DNA of 64,000 bases from Kitasatospora sp. NBC_00374 (GCF_041434935.1 NZ_CP107964.1:2046001-2110000), one strand, 5' to 3'; counted from the stretch's first letter, positions 53,133-64,000 are shown. The notes: a model not told the origin generated them from the letters alone. Program-made: numbers and translations.

Positions 53133-54295
53133 GCCGACCGCCCGACGGGCTGCGGATCGTCCGGGTGGCGAACTTCGTCACCCCGGTCTCCGGCGGCCTG
53201 CGCACGGCCCTGCGCCACCTCGGCGAGGGGTACCTGGCCGCCGGGCACCGGCCCGTCCTGGTGGTGCCCGGCCGGCGCCGCACGGACGAGTCGACCCCCC
53301 AGGGCCGGGTGATCACCCTGCCCGGCCGTCCCGTCCCCGGCAGCGGCGGATACCGGGTGCTCACCGACCGGCGGGCCGTCGCCCGGACCCTCGCGGAACT
53401 GGCCCCCGACCGGCTGGAGGTCTCGGACCGCACCACCCTGCGCTGGACCGGCGCCTGGGCCCGCGCCCAGGGCGTCCGGTCGATGATGGTCTCGCACGAG
53501 AGCGCCACCGGCCTGCTCGGCACCTGGGGCGCACCGGCCGGCACCGCCCGTACGCTGGCCGACCGGCTGAACGCCAGGACGGCCCGGGCGTACGACACGG
53601 TGCTGTGCACCACCGCCTGGGCCGCCGCGGAGTTCGAGCGGATCGGCGCGACCAACCTGGCCCGGGCGCCGCTCGGCGTCGACCTGGCGCAGCTGCACCC
53701 GGACTTCCGGGATCCGCAGGTCCGGGCCAGGTACGCCGAGCCGGGCCAGGTACTGCTGGTGCTGTGCTCCCGGCTGTCGCCGGAGAAGCGGCCCGAACGG
53801 GCGCTGGAGGCGCTGGCCGTGCTGCGGCGGCGGCACCGGATGCCGGCGGTGCTGGCGGTCGCCGGGGCCGGCCCGCTGCGCCGTCGGCTGGAGGCCCGGG
53901 CCGCCGAGCTACGGCTGCCGGTGCGGTTCCTGGGGCACCTCGGCGGGCGGGCGGAGGTGGCGGCGCTGCTGGCCAGCGCGGACGCCGTCCTCGCCCCCGG
54001 TCCGGTGGAGACCTTCGGGCTGGCCGCGCTGGAGGCGCTCGCCTGCGGGACGCCGGTGGCGGTGAGCCGCTCCTCCGCGCTGCCGCCGATCGTCGGCTCG
54101 GCGGGCCTGGCCGCGGACGACTCCGGGGAGGGATTCGCCACCGCGGTACGGGAGTTGCTGGCACGGCCGGCCGAGCAGCGGCGCGCGGCCGCCCGGGCCC
54201 GGGCGGAGGTGTTCGGCTGGGAGTCGGCGGTGGCGGCGTTCCTGGCGGCGCACCGGGTGCCCACGCCGGTCGGCCGGCCGGAGGCGGCGCCGTGA
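53129..54295 (+). CDS. GT4 glycosyltransferase (second of pair)
   Basis: This 388-residue GT-B enzyme has the acceptor loop NFVTPVSGGLRTALRHLGEG and the donor site LCSRLSPEKRPERALEALAV with APGPVETFGLAALEALACGT (E-x7-E). Its ATG overlaps the first GT4 stop (ATGA), so the pair is made together and may add successive sugars to one acceptor. No exporter or acyltransferase is adjacent, but an SGNH hydrolase follows at once. Confidence 0.92.
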   Translation: MSRPPDGLRIVRVANFVTPVSGGLRTALRHLGEGYLAAGHRPVLVVPGRRRTDESTPQGRVITLPGRPVPGSGGYRVLTDRRAVARTLAELAPDRLEVSDRTTLRWTGAWARAQGVRSMMVSHESATGLLGTWGAPAGTARTLADRLNARTARAYDTVLCTTAWAAAEFERIGATNLARAPLGVDLAQLHPDFRDPQVRARYAEPGQVLLVLCSRLSPEKRPERALEALAVLRRRHRMPAVLAVAGAGPLRRRLEARAAELRLPVRFLGHLGGRAEVAALLASADAVLAPGPVETFGLAALEALACGTPVAVSRSSALPPIVGSAGLAADDSGEGFATAVRELLARPAEQRRAAARARAEVFGWESAVAAFLAAHRVPTPVGRPEAAP

Positions 54296-55263
54296 CGGCG
54301 GTCCGGTTCGCCGCGCTGGGCGACTCGATCACCGAGGGGGTGGGCGACGCGGCGCCGGCGGGCCCGCGCGGCTGGGCGGCGATGCTGGCGCCGAGCCTGT
54401 CCGACGGCCCGGTCGAGTTCCGCAACCAGGCCCACAGCGGGGCGTTGAGCGCCGACCTGACGAGGACGCAGCTGCCCGCGGCGCTCGACCTGCGGCCGAC
54501 CCACGCGGCCGTGCTGATCGGCGGCAACGACACCCTGCGGGCCGGTTTCGACATCGCCGGGACGGCCCGCCACCTCGACACCGCGCTGGCCGCCCTGCGC
54601 GCCCGGGGCGGCACCCTGCTCACCGCCTGCCTGCCGGATCCGGGGCGGCTGCTGCGGCTGCCGCCGCCGCTGGCCCGTCCGCTGGCCCGCCGGATGCGGG
54701 CCGTCAACGCCGTGGTGCACGCGCTGTCCGCCCGGTACGGCGCGGCCCACCTGCACCTCGCCGAGCTGCCCTGGCTCACCGAACGGGCCCTGCTCAGCGT
54801 CGACCGCCTGCACCCGAGTACCGCGGGCCACCACCGGATCGCGCGCGAGTTCCACGCCGTCCTGGCCGCCTCGGGCCGCCGGCTCGGCCCGGCCCCCGCC
54901 GCCGCCCCGCCGACCGCGGCCCCCGGCCTCGCCGCCGACCTGCACTGGATGGCGACCCAGGGCACCCGGTGGGTGGCCGCCCGCTGCACCGACCTGCTGC
55001 CCGGGCTGCTGGTGCTGGCCGCCGCCGAGAGCGGCCACCTGCTGTGGGGCACCGCGGGCCGGCTGGACGCCCGGGCGGCCCGGGCGACGGACGCCGCGCT
55101 GGCCGCGCCGGGGCCCGTCGTCGGCGCACCACGCCGAGCCGCCAGAACACTGCCCCCGCGGCCACCGGTGTTGCACTCTGCGGCGCTTGGAGTGCAAGGA
55201 GTGAAAGGTCACACCGGTTTGCGGTACAGCCGCAGCGGCACGGGCTCTAACCTTCCCTCATGA
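54292..55263 (+). CDS. SGNH/GDSL-family hydrolase
   Basis: This 323-residue esterase-like protein has block I FAALGDSITEGVGD with the nucleophile serine, glycine in NQAHSGALSAD, asparagine in IGGNDTL and the Asp/His pair in SVDRLHPSTAGHH. No signal peptide is visible, so it is probably cytosolic. It may deacylate or transfer acyl groups on the glycoside made by the two GT4 enzymes, whose stop codon it overlaps (GTGA). Residues after about 270 (from GTAGRLDARAARATDAALAA) are low-complexity; the open frame runs into the mutA start and may be extended fortuitously. Confidence 0.85.
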   Translation: MTAVRFAALGDSITEGVGDAAPAGPRGWAAMLAPSLSDGPVEFRNQAHSGALSADLTRTQLPAALDLRPTHAAVLIGGNDTLRAGFDIAGTARHLDTALAALRARGGTLLTACLPDPGRLLRLPPPLARPLARRMRAVNAVVHALSARYGAAHLHLAELPWLTERALLSVDRLHPSTAGHHRIAREFHAVLAASGRRLGPAPAAAPPTAAPGLAADLHWMATQGTRWVAARCTDLLPGLLVLAAAESGHLLWGTAGRLDARAARATDAALAAPGPVVGAPRRAARTLPPRPPVLHSAALGVQGVKGHTGLRYSRSGTGSNLPS

Positions 55264-57142
55264 CGGTCTCGCCCGAAGGGCTCTCCCTGGCCGCCGAGTT
55301 CCCGGATGCAAGCCGTGAGCAGTGGCAACGCCTGGTCGAAGGTGTGTTGCGCAAGTCCGGTAAGCAGGACGTGACCGGTACGCAGGCCGAGGACGCCCTC
55401 GCCACCAAGCTGGAGGACGGCCTCACGGTCCGTCCGCTCTACACCGCCGAGGACGCCCCCGACGGGGCCGGGTTCCCCGGCTTCCCGCCGTTCGTCCGGG
55501 GCAGCCGGCCGCAGGGTTCGGCCGTCTCCGGCTGGGACGTGCGCCAGCGCCACGCCCACCCGGACCCGCGGACCTCGAACGAGGCGGTGCTCGCCGACCT
55601 GGAGCACGGCGTGAGCTCGCTCTGGCTGGAGCTCGGCCGCGACGGCCTGCCGATCGGCGCGCTGCCCGAGCTGCTGCAGGGCGTCTACCTGGACCTGGCC
55701 GCCGTGGCCCTGGACGCCGGCGCCGAGTTCCCGGCCGCCACCGAGGCACTGCTCGCCCTGTACCGGGAGCGCGGCGTGCCCGCCGAGGCCGCCGCCGGCA
55801 GCCTGGGCGCGGACCCGCTCGGCCTGCTGGCGCGGACCGGCGACGACCGGCCCACCGCCGCCCTGCTCACCGAGGCCGCCGCACTGGCCGCCCGGCTGCG
55901 GGACGGCTACCCGGGCCTGCGCACGATCACCGTCGACGCGCTCCCGTACCACGAGGCCGGCGCCTCGCCCGCCCAGGAGCTGGGCTGCGCGCTGGCCACC
56001 GGTGTCGCCTACCTTCGCGAGCTGACGGCCGCCGGGCTGAGCCCCGACGAGGCCGCCGCCCAGCTGGAGTTCCGGCTCGCGGCCGGCGCCGACCAGTTCC
56101 TGACCATCGCCACCTTCCGGGCCGCCCGGCGGCTGTGGTCGCGGGTGGCGGAGGCCAGCGGGATCTCCCCGGAGGCCGCCGCCCAGCGCCAGCACGCCGT
56201 CACCTCGACGGTGATGATGACCGAGCGCGACCCGTGGGTGAACATGCTCCGCACCACCGTGGCCTGCCTGGCCGCGGGCGTCGGCGGTGCGGACTCGGTG
56301 ACCGTCCTGCCGTTCGACAGCGCGCTCGGCCTGCCGGACGCCTTCGCCCGCCGGATCGCCCGCAACACCCAGGCGATCCTGCTGGAGGAGTCCCACCTGG
56401 CCCGGGTCGTCGACCCGGCCGGCGGCTCCTGGTACGTCGAGCGGCTGACCGAGGAGCTGGCCCGGGCCGCCTGGGCCTGGTTCCAGGAGATCGAGCGGGC
56501 CGGCGGCCAGCGCGCCGCCCTCGGCTCCGGGCTGATCGCGGACCGGATCGGCGACACCTGGGCCCGGCGCTCCGTCGCGCTGGCCCGCCGCAAGGAGCCG
56601 ATCACCGGTGTCAGCGAGTTCCCCAACCTCCAGGAGCAGGCGCTGGTCCGCGAGGCCGCCCCGGCGCCGCTCGCCGGCGGCCTGCCGCGGGTGCGCCGCG
56701 CCGAGGCGTACGAGGCCCTGCGCGCCCGCTCCGACCGGCACCGTGACGCCACCGGCGCCCGCCCGCGGCTGTTCCTGGCCGCCCTGGGGCCGGCCGCCGC
56801 CCACACCGCGCGGCTGACCTTCGCCGCCAACCTGTTCCAGGCCGGCGGTATCGAGACCGTCGTCGGCCAGGGCACCGACCCGGCCGAGCTGGCCGCGGCC
56901 TTCACCGCGAGCGGCGCCACCGTCGCCGCGCTCTGCTCCGCCGACGCGCTCTACGAGGAGCACGCCGAGGCGGTGGCCACCGCGCTCAAGCAGGCCGGCG
57001 CCGGCCGGGTGCTGCTGGCCGGCCGCCCCGCGGGTGAGCAGGGCGAGGCGTACCGGCAGGCCGGGGTGGACGAGTTCGTCTTCGCGGGCGCCGACGCGGT
57101 CGCGGTCCTCACCTCCCTGCTCGACCAGATCGGAGTGGCCCG

Positions 57143-57146
<4 letters not shown>
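55260..57146 (+). CDS. mutA: Methylmalonyl-CoA mutase small (beta) subunit
   Basis: This 628-residue non-catalytic partner of MutB has the acyl-CoA mutase barrel ([20 protein letters not shown] at the start, [20 protein letters not shown]). It has a C-terminal cobalamin-fold domain lacking the DxHxxG cobalt-binding motif, as expected for the small subunit. TAACCT seven bases before ATG 55260 resembles a -10 element for a leaderless start, in addition to possible read-through from the SGNH gene it overlaps. MutAB converts methylmalonyl-CoA and succinyl-CoA and supplies polyketide precursors and propionate breakdown. Confidence 0.95.
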
Positions 57147-59347
<2,201 letters not shown>

Positions 59348-59359
59348 GCCGCTGACCTG

Positions 59360-60370
59360 ATGCCGCCTCGGACGATCGACCTCGACGCCTACGTCAAGGG
59401 CGTGCTCGAAGGCTCGCGCGCGTACATCGCGCGGGCCATCACGCTGGTGGAGTCGACCCGCCCCGACCACCGGGCGCTGGCCCAGCGCCTGCTGGTCGAG
59501 CTGCTGCCGCACGCCGGGAAGGCGGTGCGGGTCGGCATCACCGGCGTGCCGGGCGTGGGCAAGTCGACCTTCATCGAGGCGCTCGGCACCATGCTCACCG
59601 GCTCCGGCCACCGGGTGGCGGTGCTCGCCGTCGACCCGACCTCCAGCCTCACCGGCGGCTCCATCCTGGGCGACAAGACCCGGATGGAGAAGCTGGCGGT
59701 CGACCCGAACGCCTTCGTCCGGCCGTCCCCGACCTCGGGGACACTGGGCGGGGTGGCCCGGGCCACCCGGGAGTCGATGGTGGTGATGGAGGCCGCCGGC
59801 TACGACGTGGTGCTGATCGAGACGGTCGGCGTCGGCCAGTCCGAGACGACGGTGGCCAACATGGTCGACTCCTTCCTGCTGCTCACCCTCGCCCGCACCG
59901 GCGACCAGCTGCAGGGCATCAAGAAGGGCGTGCTGGAGCTCGCCGACCTGGTCGCCGTCAACAAGGCGGACGGCCCGCACGAGCAGGACGCCCGCGCCGC
60001 CGCCCGCGAACTGGCCGGCGCCCTGCGGCTGCTGCAGGCGCCCGACGCCGTCTGGACGCCGCCGGTGCTCACCTGCAGCGGCCGGGACGGCGGCGGCCTG
60101 GCCGAGCTCTGGGAGCGGCTCCAGCAGCACCGCCGGCTCCTGGACACCTCCGGGGCGCTGGAGGCCAAACGGCGCGACCAGCAGGTGGACTGGACCTGGT
60201 CCATGGTCCACGACCAGCTGCTGTCCGCCCTGCACGAGCACCCCGAGGTGCGGCGGCTCACGCCCGGCCTGGAGCAGCAGGTCCGCGAGGGCACGCTGAC
60301 CGCGACGCTGGCGGCCGAGCGGATCCTGGCGGCCTTCCGGGAGCCGTCCGACGGCGCCGCCGGGTCCTGA
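59360..60370 (+). CDS. meaB: MeaB, G-protein chaperone of methylmalonyl-CoA mutase
   Basis: This 336-residue GTPase loads and protects the cobalamin of MutAB. Walker A is VGITGVPGVGKSTFIEALG, followed by VAVLAVDPTSSLTGGSILGD with KTRMEKLAVDPNAFVRPSP and IETVGVGQSETTVANMVDSF (switch region). The NKAD guanine-specificity motif is in VAVNKADGP. The C-terminal helices form the dimerisation arm. It directly follows mutB. Confidence 0.96.
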   Translation: MPPRTIDLDAYVKGVLEGSRAYIARAITLVESTRPDHRALAQRLLVELLPHAGKAVRVGITGVPGVGKSTFIEALGTMLTGSGHRVAVLAVDPTSSLTGGSILGDKTRMEKLAVDPNAFVRPSPTSGTLGGVARATRESMVVMEAAGYDVVLIETVGVGQSETTVANMVDSFLLLTLARTGDQLQGIKKGVLELADLVAVNKADGPHEQDARAAARELAGALRLLQAPDAVWTPPVLTCSGRDGGGLAELWERLQQHRRLLDTSGALEAKRRDQQVDWTWSMVHDQLLSALHEHPEVRRLTPGLEQQVREGTLTATLAAERILAAFREPSDGAAGS

Positions 60371-60381
60371 CGGGCATAACT

Positions 60382-60644
60382 CCCGGCCAGTACCACGACG
60401 ACGAGACCGGCCTGCACTACAACGTCTTCCGGTACCACGACCCGGCCACGGCGCCTGGGCGGGCCAGGAGTTCGCCCCCTACCCGGACATCGCCTGCCAC
60501 GAGTCGCCCGAGCACTGGGCGCACGAGTTCTACTTCGAGGAGCCGGTCCCGTACTGGGACCGCAACGCCGACCGCAGCGGCTGGCGGGCGACCCCGCCGC
60601 CGCCGGCCGACTCCGAGGTGTGGACGCTGCCGCGCGAGCGGTAG
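60382..60644 (+). pseudogene. Rhs/YD-repeat C-terminal remnant joined to an unknown tail
   Basis: From 60382 the frame reads PGQYHDDETGLHYNVFRYHD, the hallmark end of an Rhs core (normally followed by PATGRYVSPDPIGL). There is no start codon, and the expected upstream YD repeats are absent. Near 60450 the coding signal moves to another frame and continues as AWAGQEFAPYPDIACHESPE through HEFYFEEPVPYWDRNADRSG to TLPRER-stop at 60644, a plausible but unknown toxin-like or other tail. It is most likely a leftover of a polymorphic toxin gene inserted after meaB and then lost. Confidence 0.7.
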
Positions 60645-60746
60645 CGGCGCCCCGGCACCGTTCTTCGCGCAGTACCGGCATCCGCGGCCCGGTGCGGGCA
60701 TCCTGGAGTGAGTCCGCCCCCGCGTCCCCGGGAGAAGGAGCGCCGT

Positions 60747-62321
60747 ATGACCGCGAACCGCCCCGTACCGGCCTGGCTGTCCGACGCCGTCCTCTACCAG
60801 ATCTACCCGCAGAGCTTCGCCGACTCCGACGGCGACGGGATCGGCGACTTCGCCGGCCTCACCGAGCGCCTGGAGTACCTGCACTGGCTCGGCGTCGACG
60901 CGATCTGGCTCAACCCCTGCTTCGCCTCGCCGTTCCGCGACGCCGGCTACGACGTCGGCGACTACCTGGCCACCGCGCCGCGCTACGGCGACGCCGCGGC
61001 ACTCGCCGAACTCACCGACCGGGCGGGCACCCTGGGCATCCGGGTGCTGCTCGACCTGGTCGCCGGGCACACCTCCGACCAGCACCCCTGGTTCCGGGCC
61101 TCGGCCCACGACCCGTCCGACCACCACTACATCTGGGCCGACCACCCCGCCGAGCGGTTCGTCCCCTCCCCCGGCAGCCGCCCCGGCTGGTACCTGCCGA
61201 ACTTCTTCGACTTCCAGCCCGCCCTCAACTTCGGCTACGCGCGCACCGATCCGGCCGAACCCTGGCGCCAGGGCGTCGACGCCGAGGGCCCGCGCGCCAA
61301 CCGGGCCGCGCTGCGCGAGATCATGGCGCACTGGCTCGGGCTGGGCGTCTGCGGCTTCCGCGTCGACATGGCCTCCTCCCTGGTCAAGGACGACCCCGGC
61401 AAGGTCGAGACCGGCCGGCTCTGGACCGAGCTGCGCGGCTGGCTGGACGAGCGGCACCCCGACGCGGCCCTGCTCGCCGAGTGGGGCGACCCGGCACGGT
61501 CCGTCCCGGCCGGGTTCCACGCCGACTTCCTGCTCCAGTTCGGCGGCGACCAGGACGGCCGGCCGCTGCGCTCGCTCTGGCACAACGGCACCGGCACCGA
61601 CCAGGACGGCTGGCCCCCCGAGCCGTGCTACTTCGACGCCGAGGGCAAGGGCGACATCGGAGTCTTCCTGGACGCCTGGCGCAGCGCCGACCGGGCCGTC
61701 GGCACCACCGGCCGGATCTCCCTGCCCACCTCCAACCACGACTTCTCCCGCCTGGCGTGCGGCCCGCGCACCCCCGACCAACTCGCCCCGGCCTTCGCCT
61801 TCCAGCTCACCTGGCCGGCCCTGCCCGCGATCTACTACGGCGACGAGATCGGCATGCGGTACGTCCCCGGGTTGCCCGACACCGAGGGCAGCACGCTCGG
61901 CCCGCGCTACAACCGCGCCGGCTGCCGCACTCCCATGCAGTGGGACGCCACACCGGGCGCCGGCTTCTCCACCGCCACCGACCTCTACCTCCCGCTCGAC
62001 CCCGACCCCGGCCGTCCCGACGTCGCCACCCAACGCGCCGACGAGACCTCCCTGCTGCACCTGGTCCGCCGCCTGATCACCCTGCGCCGCGCCCAGCCCG
62101 AACTCGGCGCCCACGGCAGCCTCGAAGTCCTGCACGCCGGTTACCCCCTCGCCTACCTCAGGGGCGGCCGCTTCCTGGTCGTCGTCAACCCGCGCCGCGA
62201 GCCGGCCGCGCTGACCCTCCCCGACCTGACGCCGCGCCAGGCCCTCGTGGTGCGAGGCGTCCGCGTCGACGGCACCGAGATCCGGGCGGACGGGTTCTCG
62301 TACGGGGTGTTCGAACTCTGA
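60747..62321 (+). CDS. GH13 alpha-glucosidase/oligo-1,6-glucosidase-type enzyme
   Basis: This 524-residue cytosolic enzyme acts on alpha-glucosides. It starts AVLYQIYPQSFADSDGDGIG, with catalytic D207 in GFRVDMASS, E245 in LLAEWGDP and D332 in TSNHDFSRLACG. There is no signal peptide. The PQSFADSDGDGIGDFAGL block fits the oligo-1,6-glucosidase/trehalulose/amylosucrase neighbourhood; length is slightly short of the usual 540-570. GAAGGAG precedes ATG 60747; the earlier frame from 60708 is not needed. No transporter or regulator is adjacent. Confidence 0.9.
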   Translation: MTANRPVPAWLSDAVLYQIYPQSFADSDGDGIGDFAGLTERLEYLHWLGVDAIWLNPCFASPFRDAGYDVGDYLATAPRYGDAAALAELTDRAGTLGIRVLLDLVAGHTSDQHPWFRASAHDPSDHHYIWADHPAERFVPSPGSRPGWYLPNFFDFQPALNFGYARTDPAEPWRQGVDAEGPRANRAALREIMAHWLGLGVCGFRVDMASSLVKDDPGKVETGRLWTELRGWLDERHPDAALLAEWGDPARSVPAGFHADFLLQFGGDQDGRPLRSLWHNGTGTDQDGWPPEPCYFDAEGKGDIGVFLDAWRSADRAVGTTGRISLPTSNHDFSRLACGPRTPDQLAPAFAFQLTWPALPAIYYGDEIGMRYVPGLPDTEGSTLGPRYNRAGCRTPMQWDATPGAGFSTATDLYLPLDPDPGRPDVATQRADETSLLHLVRRLITLRRAQPELGAHGSLEVLHAGYPLAYLRGGRFLVVVNPRREPAALTLPDLTPRQALVVRGVRVDGTEIRADGFSYGVFEL

Positions 62322-62390
62322 CCACGCCCCACCTGATACAACAGGCGGATCGCCCCCGTTCCGGCCGGGCGCGGGGACAGGGGGAGTCGA

Positions 62391-63007
62391 ATGAAGCGGC
62401 GCACCGCGCTCGCGCTCGGCGCGGGCACCCTGCTCGGCGGTGCCGGGCTCTGGGCGGCGACCGACGTCGCCGGAGGCGGCGGCCGCGAGGAGCAACACAC
62501 CGGCACCGCCGTGATGGAACGGCACTTCCCAGCGCTCGGCCCACTGGTGTCCGCGCGCTGGGTGACCAGCCGCGACAACGAGCGCACCCTGCCCTCACCC
62601 GACTTCGTCGTCACGGCCGTACTGCGTCTGCAACCGGGCAGGGCGGCCGCCCTGATCGCGGGCGGAGGATTCACCGACGACCACGACGGCGTCAGCCTGT
62701 CGTGGTTCGAGAAGCCGCTCGCCGGTCTCCAACCGCCGGGCGCGGCCTGGGTGCGCAGCGAAGCCTTCGACGCGACGGTGACGGCCGAGTTCGAGCACGG
62801 CCGCTGCTCCCTCGACCCGGCGACCGACACCGCCTTCCTCACGGCGATCAACCCGACGGCCTGATCCGCTTCGCGTACCTGCTCCTCCCCGCCGGGCCTG
62901 AGCAGGCCGTCCCCGACCGCACCCCGGCCTTCGACAACCCGTCCCGCGAACAGCCCACCGTGACGGCGACGTCGGACCACGTCGCCCGGATCGCGCCACC
63001 GTCCTGA
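62391..63007 (+). CDS. Twin-arginine-like or signal-anchored protein of unknown function, probable frameshift near its C-terminus
   Basis: The N-terminal 30 residues (MKRRTALALGAGTLLGGAGL) are a signal or anchor, followed by an exported domain I do not recognise (RHFPALGPLVSARWVTSRDN, LIAGGGFTDDHDGVSLSWFE). In the given sequence the frame stops at 62864 after LTAINPTA. One extra C near 62853 would continue it as INPDGLIRFAYLLLPAGPEQ to ARIAPPS-stop at 63007. A terminator hairpin starts six bases after that stop, favouring the longer form (about 205 residues). A missing C in a C-run is the same lesion as in the gene at 794-2564. Confidence 0.7.
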
Positions 63008-63012
63008 CCGTC

Positions 63013-63033
63013 GCCCGCTCCCGAGGGGCGGGC
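63013..63033. terminator. Terminator between the 62391 gene and the TetR gene
   Basis: GCCCGCTCC pairs with GGGGCGGGC around a 3-base loop, between convergent genes. Confidence 0.6.
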
Positions 63034-63037
63034 CGTG

Positions 63038-63652
63038 TCACATCGCCGCGCGGGCGAGCCGCCGCAGGCCGTCCCGCATGCGCTGTTCGCCGAGTTCCGG
63101 GAGGAGTGCGGCGACGTGGTCGGCGGCGAGGGGGGCGAGCAGGGCGTGGGCGGTGTGGTCGGGGTCGGGGGTGGCGGTGAGCAGGATGGCCAGGTGGCGG
63201 TGCCAGAAGCGGTAGGCACCGATGCGGTAGCGGGCGCCGGGGGTGGCGGTCTCGGACATCCGGACCAGCGCGAGGTGCTCCAGCAGGTAGTCGAGGTAGG
63301 CGTCGAGGAACGCGGTGAGGCGTTCGCCGGCCGGGGCTCCGGGGCCGAGCGGGGGCGGGCCCTGCAGGACGGCTTCCTGGAGGACGCGTTCGCGGGCGTC
63401 GAGCAGCGCGGCGGCCAGGCCCGACTTGTCGCCGAAGCGGCGGAACAGGGTGCCCTTGCCGACGCCGGCGGCCGCGGCCACCTGGTCCATGGACACGGCC
63501 TCGACGCCGTGCTCGGCGAAGAGCCGGCCGGCCGCCTCCAGTACTGCGGCCCGGTTGCGGGCGGCGTCCGCGCGCTCCTTGGGCGGCGGGGTGCGCAGCA
63601 GTTCCAACGGTGTTGCCGAACCGGACTGCGGTCCGTTACTGTCGTGAGTCAC
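63038..63652 (-). CDS. TetR-family transcriptional regulator
   Basis: This 204-residue protein has the N-terminal helix-turn-helix VLEAAGRLFAEHGVEAVSMD with QVAAAAGVGKGTLFRRFGDK, and an all-helical ligand domain. GTG 63652 is chosen; the frame to 63760 overlaps the divergent rhodanese gene and is not family-like. The promoter region shared with that gene contains the palindrome GGACTGTAGTCC, a likely operator for this regulator. Confidence 0.92.
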   Translation of the reverse strand: MTHDSNGPQSGSATPLELLRTPPPKERADAARNRAAVLEAAGRLFAEHGVEAVSMDQVAAAAGVGKGTLFRRFGDKSGLAAALLDARERVLQEAVLQGPPPLGPGAPAGERLTAFLDAYLDYLLEHLALVRMSETATPGARYRIGAYRFWHRHLAILLTATPDPDHTAHALLAPLAADHVAALLPELGEQRMRDGLRRLARAAM

Positions 63653-63656
63653 AAGA

Positions 63657-63668
63657 GGACTGTAGTCC
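63657..63668. promoter_or_regulatory. Palindromic operator between TetR and rhodanese genes
   Basis: GGACT-gt-AGTCC is a perfect 5-bp inverted repeat in the 37-base divergent gap, five bases from the TetR start. Confidence 0.6.
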
Positions 63669-63689
63669 GATTCACCCGGAGGAAGCGAC

Positions 63690-64000
63690 ATGACCACACT
63701 CATCTCCCGTGACGAACTGGCAGCGGCGATCGCGGCCGACGCCGTGACCGTCCTGGACACGCTCGGCGGCGAGTACTACGCACAGCAGCACCTGCCCGGC
63801 GCCGTCGCCCTGGTCCGGGCCGACGTCGACGCGCAGGCGCCCGCCCTGCTCCCGGACCGCGACGCCGCCATCGTCACCTACTGCTCCAACCCGGCGTGCC
63901 CGAACAGCGGCCAGGTCGCCGATCGGCTCACGGCGCTCGGGTACACCGATGTCCGCAAGTACCGCGAGGGCATCCAGGACTGGGTGGAGGCCGGCCTGCC
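63690..64000 (+). CDS. Rhodanese-like sulfurtransferase (3' end outside window)
   Basis: ATG 63690, with CGGAGGAAG upstream, opens a rhodanese domain (LISRDELAAAIAADAVTVLD, YYAQQHLPGAVALVRADVD). The active-site loop starts YCSNPACPNSG, with the catalytic cysteine likely the first one. The window ends at residue 103, near the end of the domain (YREGIQDWVEAGLP). Single-domain rhodaneses transfer sulfane sulfur between small thiols or proteins. It is divergent from the TetR gene, which probably controls it. Confidence 0.9.
   Translation, partial: MTTLISRDELAAAIAADAVTVLDTLGGEYYAQQHLPGAVALVRADVDAQAPALLPDRDAAIVTYCSNPACPNSGQVADRLTALGYTDVRKYREGIQDWVEAGL

Overview
The window is very GC-rich, with strong third-position GC bias, tightly packed genes, many ATGA/GTGA stop-start overlaps, frequent GTG starts, a WhiB protein, a hopanoid locus and a DasR-type chitinase operator. 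Together these point to a chromosomal segment of a Streptomycetaceae actinomycete (Streptomyces or Kitasatospora). I see no integrase, transposase, prophage, CRISPR array or NRPS/PKS assembly line.

Layout. 1-8.6 kb: TetR regulator (cut by the window edge), a proline-rich repeat protein with two C-run frameshifts, a secreted CBM2-FnIII-FnIII-GH18 chitinase behind a DasR-like site, a spermidine-synthase-fold protein, and a sulfur module (YeiH exporter, cysteine dioxygenase, LysR regulator). 8.6-10.3 kb: a decayed gluABCD glutamate importer in which all four genes carry lesions. 10.3-18.0 kb: LapA-like membrane protein, a heterodimeric ABC exporter, an aldo/keto reductase, a tandem MarR-MarR fusion, an SDR reductase and a small acidic protein. 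18.0-22.9 kb: secreted GH31 glycosidase with NPCBM, PAP2 phosphatase, small membrane protein, lipoprotein.

22.9-41.5 kb is a large lipid/envelope region read mostly leftwards: hpnC-hpnD-hpnE-polyprenyl synthase-shc-hpnG-hpnH, then after a hairpin dxs-hpnO (hopanoid synthesis plus MEP precursor supply; ispG is not here). Upstream lies a second operon: nucleotidyltransferase, sn-glycerol-1-phosphate dehydrogenase-like enzyme, CDP-alcohol phosphatidyltransferase, GT2 glycosyltransferase and a TagGH-like ABC-2 exporter. It looks like a route to an exported glycerophosphate-containing glycan or lipid and is my main candidate for an undescribed system. idi (IPP isomerase) closes the region.

41.5-51.8 kb: anti-sigma-type ATPase, tRNA-Leu(GAG) with its terminator, mycothiol-dependent isomerase-type protein, WhiB-HTH protein, a c-di-AMP (ydaO-type) riboswitch leading into an Rpf/LysM protein whose catalytic Glu appears to be Gln, AEC permease, M14 carboxypeptidase, and an APC permease coupled to a saccharopine-dehydrogenase-like enzyme. 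51.8-60.4 kb: a tightly coupled run of two GT4 glycosyltransferases, an SGNH hydrolase, mutA, mutB and meaB. 60.4-64 kb: an Rhs-tail remnant, GH13 glucosidase, a frameshifted lipoprotein-like or secreted protein, and a divergent TetR/rhodanese pair.

Three separate -1 frameshifts, all at C-runs, recur in otherwise coding-looking genes (near 2033, 2132 and 62853). They may be sequencing errors rather than biology and should be checked before these genes are called pseudogenes.
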